Numbered from the stretch's first letter, positions 52,096 through 62,757 are shown. The stretch: 64,000 bases of DNA from Bacteroidota bacterium (GCA_018266755.1 JAFDZW010000005.1:1501963-1565962), one strand, 5' to 3'. Numbers and translations are program-made. Notes: generated from the letters alone by a model not told the origin.

Positions 52096-54702
52096 CTACC
52101 GCACGACTTCGATCTTCGTGAAGCCGGTCGAGTGTTGTGTTGAAACGATCGCGGTATAGAACCCGCTCGGGACCTCGGCGCCTGCGTCGGTGGTGGCGTC
52201 CCACGCGACGGCACCTTCGCCACTCGGGGCACTCAGCGGAATATGACGGACAACTCGTCCGGTAAGATCGTAGATCCGCAGCGAACCTGTCGTTTGATCG
52301 CCGAGCGAGAATCGTAGTTGTGTCACGGATGACGTGATGCTCGGGACCGCATTGAGCTGCAGCGACGATATATGCTCTGCTTGCGAAATCACGCCGGAAG
52401 AAGCTGCACCGACGCTATCGACGGCAATATCCCATATCCCGCGGCCATACGTGCCAAAACGAATTGTGTTCGAATGCGGGACACGCTCGACGCTCCAGAA
52501 GAGCATATCCGGTGCGGTTTGTCCGTAGATGGCAGCGAGGTCATACCAACGTTTTGCCGCCGTGCTATATAAGTACGGACCGATCTCCGTCGCAGCAAAC
52601 AGATATCGCTCGTCGTTCGAAGCGACCATACCGTAGATGAGGGTCTTCGGCAGCGCGGAGTCGATCGCCGTCCAGGTCTTGCCGTTATCGTTCGAGACGA
52701 ATGCCCCAGGATTGGAATACCCACTGCCCGCAACCCACAATGTATTCTTGTCGAACCGCGATGGGATGATCGTCGAGCCATAGAAATAGTGTCCGCCGGG
52801 CAAAGAGTTGGTATCGGATTTCGACCAGGTCTTGCCCGCATTCGTCGAGTTGAAGTAATACCCGTTATTGGTGAGTACATACCAGCGCATCGTATCGAGC
52901 GGCGAGATGGCAATCGCCGATATTTGCGTCGAGCCGCCGATCGAGAAATCGTATGGCAGCATGGTGGGTTGCAGCACGGTCCCATTATCGACGAGCCGCC
53001 AGAGCATCGATGCGTTCGAACCCGATGTCGAATCGCCGCATGCGACAAGACAGTGAGTGCTCTTGCCCGGTATCGCGCACAACGGCGGTATCCAGAGTTT
53101 ATTCGAGCCGATGAACGACCAGTCGCGGTGACCGCCGGACGTACGCGCATCGAAATAGCGGATGACGAATCCCGGATAGTCACCCCAGACGGATGTGCCG
53201 GAATCGCTGCTGACGATGTGTCCGTAATCGCCGCTAATGACCTGGTTCATGTTCAGAATACCAAGCTTGCTGTCGTTGCCGCGCTGCCAGCCCTGATCCT
53301 GCGCGCCTGCATTGATGACATACGGTGGCACCGAGGTGTAGGTACTGTAATACTGGCTCGTGCGGATGCCGCTAAGTGTGAGGTTCGAAACGCTCTCCAT
53401 TCTATCGTGGGAGATAAATGTACCACCGTCGGTCGAAAAGAGCGTGAGCTCATTGCCGACAGGATCGCGGATCACGTCGATGCCGTCGATGTCGGCATGG
53501 AGTTGCCCCGCGACATCGCCGTAGTACTCCCACCATTGATGCGGCACGTCGAACTTGGCGCTCGTATCGCTCGGCACGTTGACGTTCACATTCCCGAGAT
53601 AGCACTTGAACGGCAGCGACGTTGACACGCGAAAACTATTCGCCGAGAACGCGCCGCCATCGACGTATCCTTTATACGACCAGGTCTTGAAATTGCCGTT
53701 CGACGCATAGATCTGGCACGTATTGTTCGTGATGGCGCAAATACCGATCATCGGCTTGCCGCCAATCACTGCGCCGTCGAGCAACACGCCCCCTGCTTTA
53801 CCGATCGTGTCGTTCGTAAACTGGTTCACGAACGCGAGTGTAGAATCGTTGGCGATATAAAAGAGCGAATCCTGCTTGATGAAGAACGCACGCGAGGTCG
53901 TATCGCGCGATTGCCACACATCGATCTGGTCGCTCGATACCGGCCAATTCCCGATCTTCTTGAAGGTCGCGCCCTGATCGGTCGAACGATAGAGAAATGA
54001 AACGGCGCGCCAGTTCGCTGAGTAATCCCACTCGTTACCGACGAGGCAGATCGTATCCTCGTTCGCGCTCACCGTAGCGCGCTTGATGCCGCCCCAACTC
54101 TTCGGGCCATCAAGCCCCGTCGCGCTCTGCCACGTCTTTCCGCCGTCGTCGCTGTAGCGGACCGTCACCGGACCGTTGCAAGCAGCGATGATGCGCTTGC
54201 CTGTTGACGTATGCAGAATGCGGAGCATCCGGATGTCACCGAAGCGGTGATCGTCGTTGAGGATCATCCAGACGCTGTCGCCACGTTTTGCTCTCCAGAT
54301 ATTCCCCATCGAGGAGGCAACGTAGATCGAGTCGGTGTCGAAGTCAATATCGGCGGTATGCGTGCGGCCACAGACGTTGTTGCTGCCGCGTTCGCTCCAG
54401 GCACCGACGAGTCTGCCGCCGGCGAACGTATCGAGCGTGGTTGCGAGCGGACGCATGCCAAGCTGCGATCGGCGCTCGAACAACTGCTCGAACTTCGTTT
54501 CGCGCATCGCCGCATCGATGGCATCGATATTCAGTCCTGGCTCAGCTCGATGCATCTGGCGCATCCATGCTTCGCGGGCACGTTGGTACGATTCGTCCTC
54601 CGTGCGTCCGAGCTCGGGGATGAGAGTCGTTTGGCGGGTTTGCGCTGTCGCGAGCGTGGCGAACAGCAATGACACAACAAGTACGGTATATTTCACGCGC
54701 AT
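52096..54702 (-). CDS. Large T9SS-exported beta-propeller (BNR/sortilin-like) protein
   Basis: An 868-residue secreted protein: signal peptide (MRVKYTVLVVSLLFATLATAQ), then many propeller blades with Asp-box-type motifs (SDDGGKTWQSA near 170, STDQGATFKKIG near 245, SNDNGKTWTAID near 675), as in sialidase-like and sortilin-type propellers. The last 85 residues form a FlgD-like/T9SS type A sorting domain (LRFSLGDQTTGSLRIYDLTGRVVRHI, EVPSGFYTAIVST). It probably sits on or leaves the cell surface. The ATG at 54702 gives the signal peptide; the longer TTG start does not. No catalytic residues are recognised. Confidence 0.87.
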   Translation of the reverse strand: MRVKYTVLVVSLLFATLATAQTRQTTLIPELGRTEDESYQRAREAWMRQMHRAEPGLNIDAIDAAMRETKFEQLFERRSQLGMRPLATTLDTFAGGRLVGAWSERGSNNVCGRTHTADIDFDTDSIYVASSMGNIWRAKRGDSVWMILNDDHRFGDIRMLRILHTSTGKRIIAACNGPVTVRYSDDGGKTWQSATGLDGPKSWGGIKRATVSANEDTICLVGNEWDYSANWRAVSFLYRSTDQGATFKKIGNWPVSSDQIDVWQSRDTTSRAFFIKQDSLFYIANDSTLAFVNQFTNDTIGKAGGVLLDGAVIGGKPMIGICAITNNTCQIYASNGNFKTWSYKGYVDGGAFSANSFRVSTSLPFKCYLGNVNVNVPSDTSAKFDVPHQWWEYYGDVAGQLHADIDGIDVIRDPVGNELTLFSTDGGTFISHDRMESVSNLTLSGIRTSQYYSTYTSVPPYVINAGAQDQGWQRGNDSKLGILNMNQVISGDYGHIVSSDSGTSVWGDYPGFVIRYFDARTSGGHRDWSFIGSNKLWIPPLCAIPGKSTHCLVACGDSTSGSNASMLWRLVDNGTVLQPTMLPYDFSIGGSTQISAIAISPLDTMRWYVLTNNGYYFNSTNAGKTWSKSDTNSLPGGHYFYGSTIIPSRFDKNTLWVAGSGYSNPGAFVSNDNGKTWTAIDSALPKTLIYGMVASNDERYLFAATEIGPYLYSTAAKRWYDLAAIYGQTAPDMLFWSVERVPHSNTIRFGTYGRGIWDIAVDSVGAASSGVISQAEHISSLQLNAVPSITSSVTQLRFSLGDQTTGSLRIYDLTGRVVRHIPLSAPSGEGAVAWDATTDAGAEVPSGFYTAIVSTQHSTGFTKIEVVR

Positions 54703-54795
54703 AAAGGGAATCAGGCTATACAAAAGCCTGAACGGGGGATCTTAGTTCGCGCTCACCCGAAGCAATAGCGGCTCAGTGCTGACTGTATTAGTACC

Positions 54796-54830
54796 GTCAT
54801 GCTGAACACATTCGCTGTGCTCAGAATGAC
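54796..54830. repeat. Dispersed repeat family A, diverged short form
   Basis: GTCATGCTGAAC followed by GTGCTCAGAATGAC, the hairpin form of the family with one changed base in the first arm. Confidence 0.65.
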
Positions 54831-54881
54831 GGCTGGGCAAACCGTAAAACCGAAGTCGCTATGCAGGGGTACCGGGCACCG

Positions 54882-56054
54882 TTACCGCACGATCACCTTC
54901 ACCAAATCCGCCGCTTGTCTTGCGCGCGCGCGGAGTTCATCCGTATTCGTACCGGGTGTGTCGAATGCAAGTGCGACTGCCATGCGGCGGTATTTGCGTG
55001 TCGTCGGTTTTCCGAATACACGAACGTCCACCTTCGACATTGCGAGCGCATCTTCGACACCGGAATACTCCGGGCGGTTCTGCGACTCTGCATCCGCCAA
55101 CACGACAGCACTCGCACCCGCTCGTTCGAGGGTGATCTCTGGGATCGGAAACCCAAGCACGGCACGGCAATGCAGTTCGAACTCCGAGAGATTCTGCGTC
55201 CCGCCGAGCGTCACCATCCCAGTGTCATGCGGACGGGGCGAAAGCTCGGAGAAATAGACCGTGTCCTTCCCCAAGAAGAACTCCACACCCCAAATGCCAA
55301 AGCCCGTAAGCGCCTGCGTGACTTTCGCCGCCATATCCTGCGCTTCACGAAGCTGTGCGTCGCTAATCGCCGCGGGCTGCCAGCTTTCCTGATAATCGCC
55401 GCGTTCCTGGCGGTGACCGATCGGCGGACAAAAGAGCGTCTTTCCGTTCTTTTGCGTGACGGTGAGTAGCGTGATCTCCGATTCAAACTTGATGAATTCT
55501 TCGACGATCACTTCGATCAGGTCGCCGCGGCCCTTCGTCGTTGCATACTCCCATGCGTGATCGACGTCGGCCGCCGTCTTGACGGTGGACTGTCCTTTCC
55601 CACTTGAGGACATCAGCGGCTTGACCACACACGGAATGCCGATCTCGGCAATGGCCGCATCGAACTCCTCGCGCGTCTTCGCGTAGGCGTACTTCGCCGT
55701 GCGAAGGCCAAGCTCCTTCGCGGCGAGATCGCGAATCGCCTTGCGGTTCATCGTGAAGTTCGCCGCACGCGCGCTCGGCACGACCTGCACGCCCTGCTTC
55801 TCGTAGTCGTAGAAGCGTTCGGTGCGGATGGCTTCGATCTCGGGGACGATGATGTCGGGCTGGTGCTTTGCGACGACGCGGTCGAGCGCGGCACCGTCGA
55901 GCATATCGATCACCTCGCGCTCGTCAGCCACCTGCTGCGCGGGTGCATCGTTGTACGAATCGACCGCAACGACGTACTGCCCAAGCCGCTTTGCGGCGAT
56001 TACGAATTCTTTGCCGAGTTCACCGGAGCCGAGGAGAAGTATTTTCTTTGTCAT
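54882..56054 (-). CDS. purT: Formate-dependent phosphoribosylglycinamide formyltransferase
   Basis: ATP-grasp enzyme that adds formyl from formate to GAR in purine synthesis. The 390 residues are standard: N-terminal [30 protein letters not shown] near 30, [10 protein letters not shown] near 70, [14 protein letters not shown] near 145-158, [14 protein letters not shown] near 190-203, and [16 protein letters not shown] near 270-285 with metal-binding residues. The only purine gene in the window. The ATG at 56054 is well supported. Closely related PurK lacks the EAIRTER arrangement, so the assignment is firm. Confidence 0.95.
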   Translation of the reverse strand: MTKKILLLGSGELGKEFVIAAKRLGQYVVAVDSYNDAPAQQVADEREVIDMLDGAALDRVVAKHQPDIIVPEIEAIRTERFYDYEKQGVQVVPSARAANFTMNRKAIRDLAAKELGLRTAKYAYAKTREEFDAAIAEIGIPCVVKPLMSSSGKGQSTVKTAADVDHAWEYATTKGRGDLIEVIVEEFIKFESEITLLTVTQKNGKTLFCPPIGHRQERGDYQESWQPAAISDAQLREAQDMAAKVTQALTGFGIWGVEFFLGKDTVYFSELSPRPHDTGMVTLGGTQNLSEFELHCRAVLGFPIPEITLERAGASAVVLADAESQNRPEYSGVEDALAMSKVDVRVFGKPTTRKYRRMAVALAFDTPGTNTDELRARARQAADLVKVIVR

Positions 56055-56109
56055 ACGATTGAAGAGAATCGCTACGGATCTGTATTCCAGCTTGGTAGTA
56101 TTCGCAGTG

Positions 56110-56202
56110 TCATTCTGAGCAACGCGAAGAATCCCTTCGTCGGAGCCTCAGAGGGTTTCATCAAGGGATTCTTCGGTCGCCGTTCGGCGACCTCAGAATG
56201 AC
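56110..56202. repeat. Dispersed repeat family A, full-length
   Basis: Complete 93-base copy with TCATTCTGAGC and CTCAGAATGAC ends, very like the 6019 copy (both contain GGAGCCTCA and GGGTTTCA). It fills the purT/S9 peptidase divergent gap. Confidence 0.85.
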
Positions 56203-56300
56203 GGCAGCGTAACATGTTCCGATTGAGCCGCTACCCTTTTTGACGGAACACATTGGAAGCGGAATCCGTAGTTACTTCCTCAAAAATACCACTTGCGACT

Positions 56301-58415
56301 ATGTATCGCTCCATTCCACTCATTCTCATTTGCATGAGCCTTTCTTTCGCCTCGACGGATTCTCTCGCTCAACTGAGGTACCCGCATCCTGCCAAAGACA
56401 ATGTCGTCGATGAATACTTCGGTACGAAGGTCGCCGATCCGTATCGTTGGCTCGAGAATACCGATAGCGCCCTGACGCATGAATGGGTCGAAGCCGAGAA
56501 CAAGGTTACCTTCGGATACTTAGACCAAATTCCGTTTCGTGCGAAGATGAAAGCACGGATGGAAGAAATCCTAAATTACCCAAAATTTTCTGCGCCGCAG
56601 AAGATCGGCAAATACTACATCTTCACGAAGAACGACGGTCTTCAGAATCAGGCCGTGACATTTATTCAGGAAGGCCTCGGCGGCGAGCCGCGTGTGCTGC
56701 TCGATCCGAACAGCATGAGTGCCGACGGTACCGTCGCCCTTGGCGGAACGTATGCATCGAACGACGATAAGTATCTGGCCTACTCTGTTCAGAAGGCCGG
56801 CTCCGATTGGCAGGAGCTCTTCGTTCTCGATCTTGCTACCGGCAAGAAGCTCAGCGACCACATCGAATGGGTCAAGTTCTCCGGCGCCGCGTGGTATCGC
56901 AACGGATTCTTCTACTCTCGGTTCGACGCGCCGAAGCAAGGCACGTACACCACCGCGAACGAGAACATGAAGGTGTACTACCATACGCTTGGTGAGAACC
57001 AAAGCCAGGACATGCTGATGTACGAAGACCCCGCCAACCCGAAGTACATGAACTACATGGGCGCGACGGAGGACGAACGGTTCATCACCCTCTACATTCG
57101 TATCCCGGGCCGTAAGGGCAACATCCTCAAGATCAAAGACACCCAGCATCCCGAACTCGGTTTCGTCACGCTCAACAACGACCCGGATGTCGATTGCGGC
57201 ATCGTGGAATCGAACGGCGAGGATATTTACCTCATGACGAATCGCAATGCCCCGAAGAATATGGTCGTCGTTACCCGCATCGACAATTCGACGTCGTGGA
57301 AGCCGGTGATTGCGGAATCGGATAACGTCCTCGAAAACGTCTCGATGGTCGGCGGCAAACTCATCGCGACATACATGAAGGACGCGAGCAACCATGTGTT
57401 CGTGTACGATCTCAACGGAACGAAGCTCTACGAGATCGCGCTGCCGACCGTCGGTTCGGTCAGCGGCTTTGGCGGCAAGAAGTCCGATACCGAGGTGTTC
57501 TACACCTTCTCATCGTTCACCTATCCGGCGACGATCTATCATTACGATCTCAAGACGAACACGTCGACGCTCTTCCGCAAGTCTCAGGTGAAGTTCAATC
57601 CCGACGATTACGAAGCGAAACAGGTCTTCTATCCGAGCAAGGATGGCACGAAGATCCCGATGTTTATCGTGCATAAGAAAGGCCTGAAGCTCGACGGCAA
57701 GAATCCGTGCTATCTCTACGCATACGGCGGTTTCAACGTAAGCCTGACGCCCGGTTTCAGCACGGCGCGCATCGTGTTGCTCGAAAGCGGAGCGGTCTTC
57801 GCAATGCCGAATCTGCGCGGCGGCGGCGAATACGGCGAGAAGTGGCACGAGGCCGGCACGAAGATGCACAAGCAGAACGTGTTCGACGACTTTATCGCTG
57901 CAGCGGACTATCTCTGCGCGAACGGCTACACATCACATGAGAAACTCGCCATCGCGGGCGGCTCGAACGGCGGATTGCTCGTGGGTGCGGTGATGACGCA
58001 GCGACCGGATATCTGCAAGGTCGCACTGCCGTCGGTCGGCGTGATGGATATGCTTCGCTATCACAAGTTCACGATCGGATACGGGTGGGCAGCAGATTAC
58101 GGTACGAGCGACGACAGCAAAGAGATGTTCGAATATCTCTATCATTATTCGCCGCTGCACAATATCCGCGCCGGCATTGCGTACCCTGCAACAATGGTGA
58201 CGACCGCCGATCACGACGACCGTGTCGTGCCGGGACATTCATTCAAGTTCGCAGCGACGCTCCAAGAGAAATATTCCGGCCCGAACCCGCAACTCATTCG
58301 TATCGAGACAAAGGCCGGACACGGCGGCGGCAAACCGCTCTCGAAATTCATCGAGGAGACCGTGGACGAGTACTCGTTCTTCCTCTACAACGTCGGCGCT
58401 TCGCCACAGTACTAA
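56301..58415 (+). CDS. Prolyl oligopeptidase (S9A family), exported
   Basis: A serine peptidase that cleaves after proline in short peptides; the 704-residue length is typical. Signal peptide MYRSIPLILICMSLSFASTDSLAQ, a seven-bladed propeller over residues about 75-430, and an alpha/beta-hydrolase domain with nucleophile Ser in GGSNGGLLVG near 555, Asp in TADHDDRVVPGHS near 641 and His in KAGHGGGK near 675. The ATG at 56301 gives the signal peptide, so it acts in the periplasm or outside. The YPHPAKDNVVDEYFGTKVADPYRWLE opening is the family hallmark. Confidence 0.95.
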   Translation: MYRSIPLILICMSLSFASTDSLAQLRYPHPAKDNVVDEYFGTKVADPYRWLENTDSALTHEWVEAENKVTFGYLDQIPFRAKMKARMEEILNYPKFSAPQKIGKYYIFTKNDGLQNQAVTFIQEGLGGEPRVLLDPNSMSADGTVALGGTYASNDDKYLAYSVQKAGSDWQELFVLDLATGKKLSDHIEWVKFSGAAWYRNGFFYSRFDAPKQGTYTTANENMKVYYHTLGENQSQDMLMYEDPANPKYMNYMGATEDERFITLYIRIPGRKGNILKIKDTQHPELGFVTLNNDPDVDCGIVESNGEDIYLMTNRNAPKNMVVVTRIDNSTSWKPVIAESDNVLENVSMVGGKLIATYMKDASNHVFVYDLNGTKLYEIALPTVGSVSGFGGKKSDTEVFYTFSSFTYPATIYHYDLKTNTSTLFRKSQVKFNPDDYEAKQVFYPSKDGTKIPMFIVHKKGLKLDGKNPCYLYAYGGFNVSLTPGFSTARIVLLESGAVFAMPNLRGGGEYGEKWHEAGTKMHKQNVFDDFIAAADYLCANGYTSHEKLAIAGGSNGGLLVGAVMTQRPDICKVALPSVGVMDMLRYHKFTIGYGWAADYGTSDDSKEMFEYLYHYSPLHNIRAGIAYPATMVTTADHDDRVVPGHSFKFAATLQEKYSGPNPQLIRIETKAGHGGGKPLSKFIEETVDEYSFFLYNVGASPQY

Positions 58416-58441
58416 GTCTTTCTCATACATCATCATCAATC

Positions 58442-58960
58442 ATGACCACTCCACTCATCAGGCGCGTTGCATGCTTGTCGCTGCTTGTTGCAGCGCCGGT
58501 GAGCGCGCAGTTTCGCGACCTCGCCACTCGTCCCAAGCTCGATACCGCGGCGATCTCGCAGTTCATCTCGTCGTATCGCGGCCGGCACGAGGCGCTGTAC
58601 GCCAAGACACTTGATAAACGGTATTTCGGGCCTCTGCTGACCTTTTCGGGCAGGCAGTTCGTGTCGGAGGCGAACGGAACAATGCCGGCCGAGGCGGCGA
58701 CGGATCTCGTCATGATCGGCAACTCCACTACTTTCGGCGCCGTGGTCGGTGGGCTCGCAGGCTTCCTGGCTTCGCTCGGAGCGTTCGCCAGCGCCGCTTC
58801 GAAGAATCCACCGGAAAGTCAACACGTCTCCCTGTCGCCGACCGAGATCACGCTCATGATCGCCGGACCGCTTGCCGGCGTGCTCATTGGCGGGCTCATC
58901 GGGCACTACATCCCAAGCGAGATTAATGCCGCCCCGATGAATGCGTTTCGGACTCGCTAA
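58442..58960 (+). CDS. Exported membrane protein of unknown function
   Basis: A 172-residue protein with a signal peptide (LLVAAPVSAQ) and two hydrophobic Gly-rich segments near 98-120 (FGAVVGGLAGFLASLGAFASA) and 138-158 (LMIAGPLAGVLIGGLIGHYI). The frame is open far upstream inside the peptidase gene, but only the ATG at 58442 gives a sensible protein. It lies 26 bases after the peptidase stop and two bases before the cytochrome gene, so the three probably form one transcript. No family is recognised. Confidence 0.65.
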   Translation: MTTPLIRRVACLSLLVAAPVSAQFRDLATRPKLDTAAISQFISSYRGRHEALYAKTLDKRYFGPLLTFSGRQFVSEANGTMPAEAATDLVMIGNSTTFGAVVGGLAGFLASLGAFASAASKNPPESQHVSLSPTEITLMIAGPLAGVLIGGLIGHYIPSEINAAPMNAFRTR

Positions 58961-58962
58961 CG

Positions 58963-59502
58963 ATGAAGCCTCGCCACGCGCTGATCGGCCTATTATTACT
59001 GTTCGCGGGGCTCGCGATTGGCTACGTGCTGCGAAGCAGTAGCATTGCCGATGCTGGCGGGCCGGGCACACATCCGGTCGGCGACTCGAGCCTTACACTG
59101 GAAGAGAGCGTGCGTCGGCTTACTCAATCCGCTCCGGGGCTTGGCGAGTTTATGGTCGCGAATCAGCTACATGCGGCAAAGCTCTGGTTTGCTGCGAAGA
59201 ACGAGAATTGGCGATTGGCGAAGTACGAACTCGACGAGCTCACGGAGGCAATGCAAGCCGCCGAAGCGCTGCACGTCACGAAGAACAACGTGAATATCAC
59301 GGAAGTATTGACGGGTGTGGAGAAAGGAATGATCCCGCCACTCGATGCAGCGATCGCCGGAAAAGACTTTGATACCTTCAAGCACGCATACGACCAACTC
59401 CTGAGCGCCTGCAACGGCTGCCACACCGCAAGCGATCACGGCTTCATCAAGATCGTGACCCCAACGACAGAACCGGTCTCAAACCAACAGTGGGCACCGT
59501 AG
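58963..59502 (+). CDS. Periplasmic c-type haem protein
   Basis: A 179-residue protein with an N-terminal membrane or signal segment (ALIGLLLLFAGLAIGYVL), a helical body, and a single CNGCH haem-binding site near residue 147 followed by TASDHGFIKI. Helices before the haem site with conserved LWFAAKNENWRLAKYELDEL resemble cytochrome c'-like four-helix bundles, with the haem motif near the C-terminus as in that family. It is the last gene of the peptidase transcript. Whether it carries electrons or senses gas is unknown. Confidence 0.8.
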   Translation: MKPRHALIGLLLLFAGLAIGYVLRSSSIADAGGPGTHPVGDSSLTLEESVRRLTQSAPGLGEFMVANQLHAAKLWFAAKNENWRLAKYELDELTEAMQAAEALHVTKNNVNITEVLTGVEKGMIPPLDAAIAGKDFDTFKHAYDQLLSACNGCHTASDHGFIKIVTPTTEPVSNQQWAP

Positions 59503-59762
59503 AAACAGCGCCCACTGGGAATTTTGTTTTGGCAACGATCATCGCCGGATTCAGACGGCGCATCGTCGGGATCGGATCGCGAACATTCATTCACACTTTT
59601 CGAATGTCAATTGCGTTGATTCGACACGTGAGGGAACTATGCGCTATATGTTATCCCAATTATTAGGGGCAACACTTTCTGATATTGGAGGACACAGGAT
59701 TGACACAGCACTGAATGAAGAAATATTGCGCCATGTTAGTGTCGAACGTGTTTATTTACATC

Positions 59763-61352
59763 ATGCGATTTCTGCTTGTCTTCGGTTTCCTCTGTGTATA
59801 TGCGTCCGGGCTTTTTGCTCAAGGAGCAGCCGATCCGAATGCAATTGATTTGAGCGGCCGTATGGATACTATCGCCCGGGGACTGCCATTTAATGGCAAG
59901 TTCCAACTTGATCCGATTGGCTTTCTGAATATACGTCAGCAAAACAGCGACGAATGGGAGGATTTCGAGATAGAATGGGCAGCGCTTGAAAACCACTCGA
60001 CAATGCGATATGGTGGAAGTCTTGTATTTGATACCGCGAATAATTTCGTGTTTTATGGGATTCCTAAACTCATAGGCGATTTTGACAAGGACGGAAGAAC
60101 TGACATTGTTGATGCAGAGATGTTTCGATTGTATAAGGGAAAGAACGAAGAACCGTACTACGATTCCCTCCCGTCAATGTCGTTTCTATTTCATAGTACG
60201 GCAGGGAGTGAAGCTGTCATAGACTATGACGAGGACGGATTCGAAGATGTCATCGGTTCTGGGGTAGATGGAAGCAACTATTACATTACACTCTACAGAG
60301 GTAATACCAACATCGGCGGTAGACCATTTATATTCCCGTCGGATTCAATCGCGCTGCCACCGCATGGATATGATCACATTATTGCGGGTAAGTTCGCTTC
60401 TCATTCGAAGCCGTCAATTCTATTACAAAAAGGAAGAGCCATAACTATTATCCCCAATACAACTAACCTTTCCCAAGCCTCGGCATATCTCATCAGCGAC
60501 ACCTCGAACAACGGCATCTCCACCAAGAATATGTACGCAACGGACATTACTGGAGATGGAATAACTGACCTGCTTCTCTCAGATGGTGACCACATCTATA
60601 TTTTCAAGGGCGGTGATAACTTTGGGACATATTCACTTACTGCGGAAAAAGCTTATTATGTAATACCGTCTCCGAAACTCCTTGATCCTGCAGCATGGGG
60701 ATTATTAGCTAATGATTTTGGAAGCAACCCAAACGGAAGCGAGATGTATGCAGTAGGAGATCTAACTGGCTCAGGAATTCCCTATGTCGCCGTCGTTACT
60801 AATATGGTCGACACATCAGTCGGCTATTTCAAGCCGTATGTATTCATGTATGCCGGAGGGAAAGCATTAGATTCACTGTACGATGCGGTCATTACTTGTC
60901 AAAGCCACGATGGTCTCGGCGGCATTGACACATTGCATTCACTATATACGAACGGCAGAACGGTCTTCTTGCTTTGTGACTACGCAGATCAGAGCTACAA
61001 CCTCAACAATCTCGGATTTCTTGTTTCGCGTGACTGCGAAAAAATCCCGCATCGAACGAACCCCAATTTAGTTGTAGCGGGTCAGGGCAGTACACAAGTG
61101 CTTGCGTTAGCGGTATCACCATGTTTTGCAAATCGCTATGCGAAACTGATTATCGAATCGAAGGATGCAGCGGAGGCGACGATTCGGGTCTATGATGTAC
61201 TTGGCAAAGTAGTTGAGAAACGAAACACGCTTCTTGATTCAGGAAGCAATACCGAGTATATCAACACAACCAATTGGGTATCCGGTACATACACTATTCA
61301 AGTCGAAACAAACGTGAGTTTACGAACTAAGAAGATCGTCGTTGGGCACTAA
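59763..61352 (+). CDS. T9SS-exported FG-GAP/VCBS-repeat protein
   Basis: A 529-residue protein with a signal peptide (RFLLVFGFLCVYASGLFAQ), several FG-GAP-like units with calcium-type DxDxDG sequences (GDFDKDGRTDIVDAE, DYDEDGFEDVIGSGV, TDITGDGITDLLLSDGD), and a C-terminal T9SS domain (RYAKLIIESKDAAEATIRVYDVLGKVVEK, NWVSGTYTIQVETN). Probably a surface integrin-like propeller. An ATG at 59715 would add 16 residues and a less typical signal. The gene is markedly more AT-rich than its neighbours. A 260-base gap before it shows no clear promoter or other element. Confidence 0.85.
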   Translation: MRFLLVFGFLCVYASGLFAQGAADPNAIDLSGRMDTIARGLPFNGKFQLDPIGFLNIRQQNSDEWEDFEIEWAALENHSTMRYGGSLVFDTANNFVFYGIPKLIGDFDKDGRTDIVDAEMFRLYKGKNEEPYYDSLPSMSFLFHSTAGSEAVIDYDEDGFEDVIGSGVDGSNYYITLYRGNTNIGGRPFIFPSDSIALPPHGYDHIIAGKFASHSKPSILLQKGRAITIIPNTTNLSQASAYLISDTSNNGISTKNMYATDITGDGITDLLLSDGDHIYIFKGGDNFGTYSLTAEKAYYVIPSPKLLDPAAWGLLANDFGSNPNGSEMYAVGDLTGSGIPYVAVVTNMVDTSVGYFKPYVFMYAGGKALDSLYDAVITCQSHDGLGGIDTLHSLYTNGRTVFLLCDYADQSYNLNNLGFLVSRDCEKIPHRTNPNLVVAGQGSTQVLALAVSPCFANRYAKLIIESKDAAEATIRVYDVLGKVVEKRNTLLDSGSNTEYINTTNWVSGTYTIQVETNVSLRTKKIVVGH

Positions 61353-61395
61353 TATCTACAGACTAGCATGCCGCCATATTTAGGTTCTCTATGCA

Positions 61396-61417
61396 AAAGG
61401 CGGGATGACCCGCCTTT
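61396..61417 (+). terminator. Terminator after the FG-GAP gene
   Basis: Stem AAAGGCGGG/CCCGCCTTT with a four-base loop, 43 bases after the stop and between convergent genes; U-run short (TTT). Confidence 0.6.
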
Positions 61418-61443
61418 CCATGCTGACGACCTGATACCTGCCA

Positions 61444-62757
61444 CTACCTCAACGCCTCAATCGCGGCGCGGACCTTTGGTAGGACGGAGTTGATCTCATC
61501 GACATTCGTCGCACCGACGGAGAGGCGGCACCAGCCCGTCTCTTCACGCAGATCGAAGGCGTAGAACGGGACTATCGCGAAGCCTGCCTTCTCGAGCAAG
61601 TACTTGCGGATCTCTTCGGTGCTCGAAAGCTTCTTGCCCTCCGGCGTGGTCTTGCCGATGAGTTCGAACTGCACGCTGAGGTAGATGGCGCCCATCGGCG
61701 GGATAGCATTCACACCCAGGCCTGCCGCATTCATCGCCGAGAAGCCGTCATATAGTGCACGCAGACGCTCCTCCACGCCTTTGAACATCGTCGCGTGATA
61801 CTGGTCGATCACATCGTCGCGCATCAACAGCTCGGCAGTTGCAACCTGCTCGGCGCGTGGCGCCCAGGCACCGACGTGTCCGAGGATGTTCGACATCGTC
61901 GCCGCAATATCCGGCGGAGCCACTGCCCAACCGACACGAACGCCCGTCGAAGCAAAGCCCTTCGAAATGCCGTCAACAAACACAGTGTAGTTCGCCATCT
62001 CGGGGCGCAAGGAAACCGGGTTCACGTGATCGGTCTCGCCGAACGTGAGCATCCAATAGACCTGATCGTACATCAGGAACAGCGGACGCTCGCCTTCGCC
62101 GCGCGAGGCGTTCTCTTCGAGGATCAGATCGCAAATGCCTTCGAGCTGATCGCGGGTGAACATCGTACCGGCCGGATTGAGCGGCGAGTTCAGCGAGAGC
62201 AACCGCGCGCCTTTGAGCTTGCCTTCGAGCAGTGCGCGCGTCGGCATGAAGCTATCCGCAGGTGTCGTGATCACCGGCTTTGCGATGGCCGAGTGCAGAC
62301 CGCAGTAGTGATTGTTGTTCCACGACGGCACGGGATAGACGACCGTATCGCCGGGAGCGACGAGCGCGTTGTACGTGCCGTAGATCACCGGACGGGCGCC
62401 GCCGGTGATAATGAACGACTCGAGCGGATAGTCAAGACCCAAGCGGCGCTTGTAGAACGACTGCACCGCCTTGCGGAGCGTCAGCACGCCGTCGGACGGT
62501 GGGTAGTTCGTCTCGCCACCGTGCAATGCCTTGGCGATCTCGTCCTCGAGAAATTGCGGGATCGGGAAATACTTGGAGTTGAAGTCGCCGACCGTCAGGT
62601 TGCATACCGTCGCTCCGCCCGCGACCATCGCGCGGATATCGGCGGCGATCTTGAGGATCTCGGACCCAATGATCTTTGACGGTACCGGCGCAACGCGCGG
62701 CGTCGGGCTGGTCTTGAACGTCGGTGTAACGACAGTCTCGGCGGTAAGTACTTCCAT
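61444..62757 (-). CDS. Class I/II aminotransferase (aspartate aminotransferase-like)
   Basis: A PLP-dependent fold-type I enzyme, 437 residues. The PLP Lys lies in DGISKGFASTGVRVGW near 266, with the nucleotide-like ITGGARPVIYGTYNA near 118, SLNSPLNPAGTMF near 195-207 and a C-terminal Arg in CRLSVGATN near 409 that would bind the substrate carboxylate. It resembles aspartate-type aminotransferases of Bacteroidota, but the amino donor cannot be set from sequence. It starts at the ATG of MEVLTAETVV. No neighbouring biosynthetic gene helps to define its role. Confidence 0.9.
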   Translation of the reverse strand: MEVLTAETVVTPTFKTSPTPRVAPVPSKIIGSEILKIAADIRAMVAGGATVCNLTVGDFNSKYFPIPQFLEDEIAKALHGGETNYPPSDGVLTLRKAVQSFYKRRLGLDYPLESFIITGGARPVIYGTYNALVAPGDTVVYPVPSWNNNHYCGLHSAIAKPVITTPADSFMPTRALLEGKLKGARLLSLNSPLNPAGTMFTRDQLEGICDLILEENASRGEGERPLFLMYDQVYWMLTFGETDHVNPVSLRPEMANYTVFVDGISKGFASTGVRVGWAVAPPDIAATMSNILGHVGAWAPRAEQVATAELLMRDDVIDQYHATMFKGVEERLRALYDGFSAMNAAGLGVNAIPPMGAIYLSVQFELIGKTTPEGKKLSSTEEIRKYLLEKAGFAIVPFYAFDLREETGWCRLSVGATNVDEINSVLPKVRAAIEALR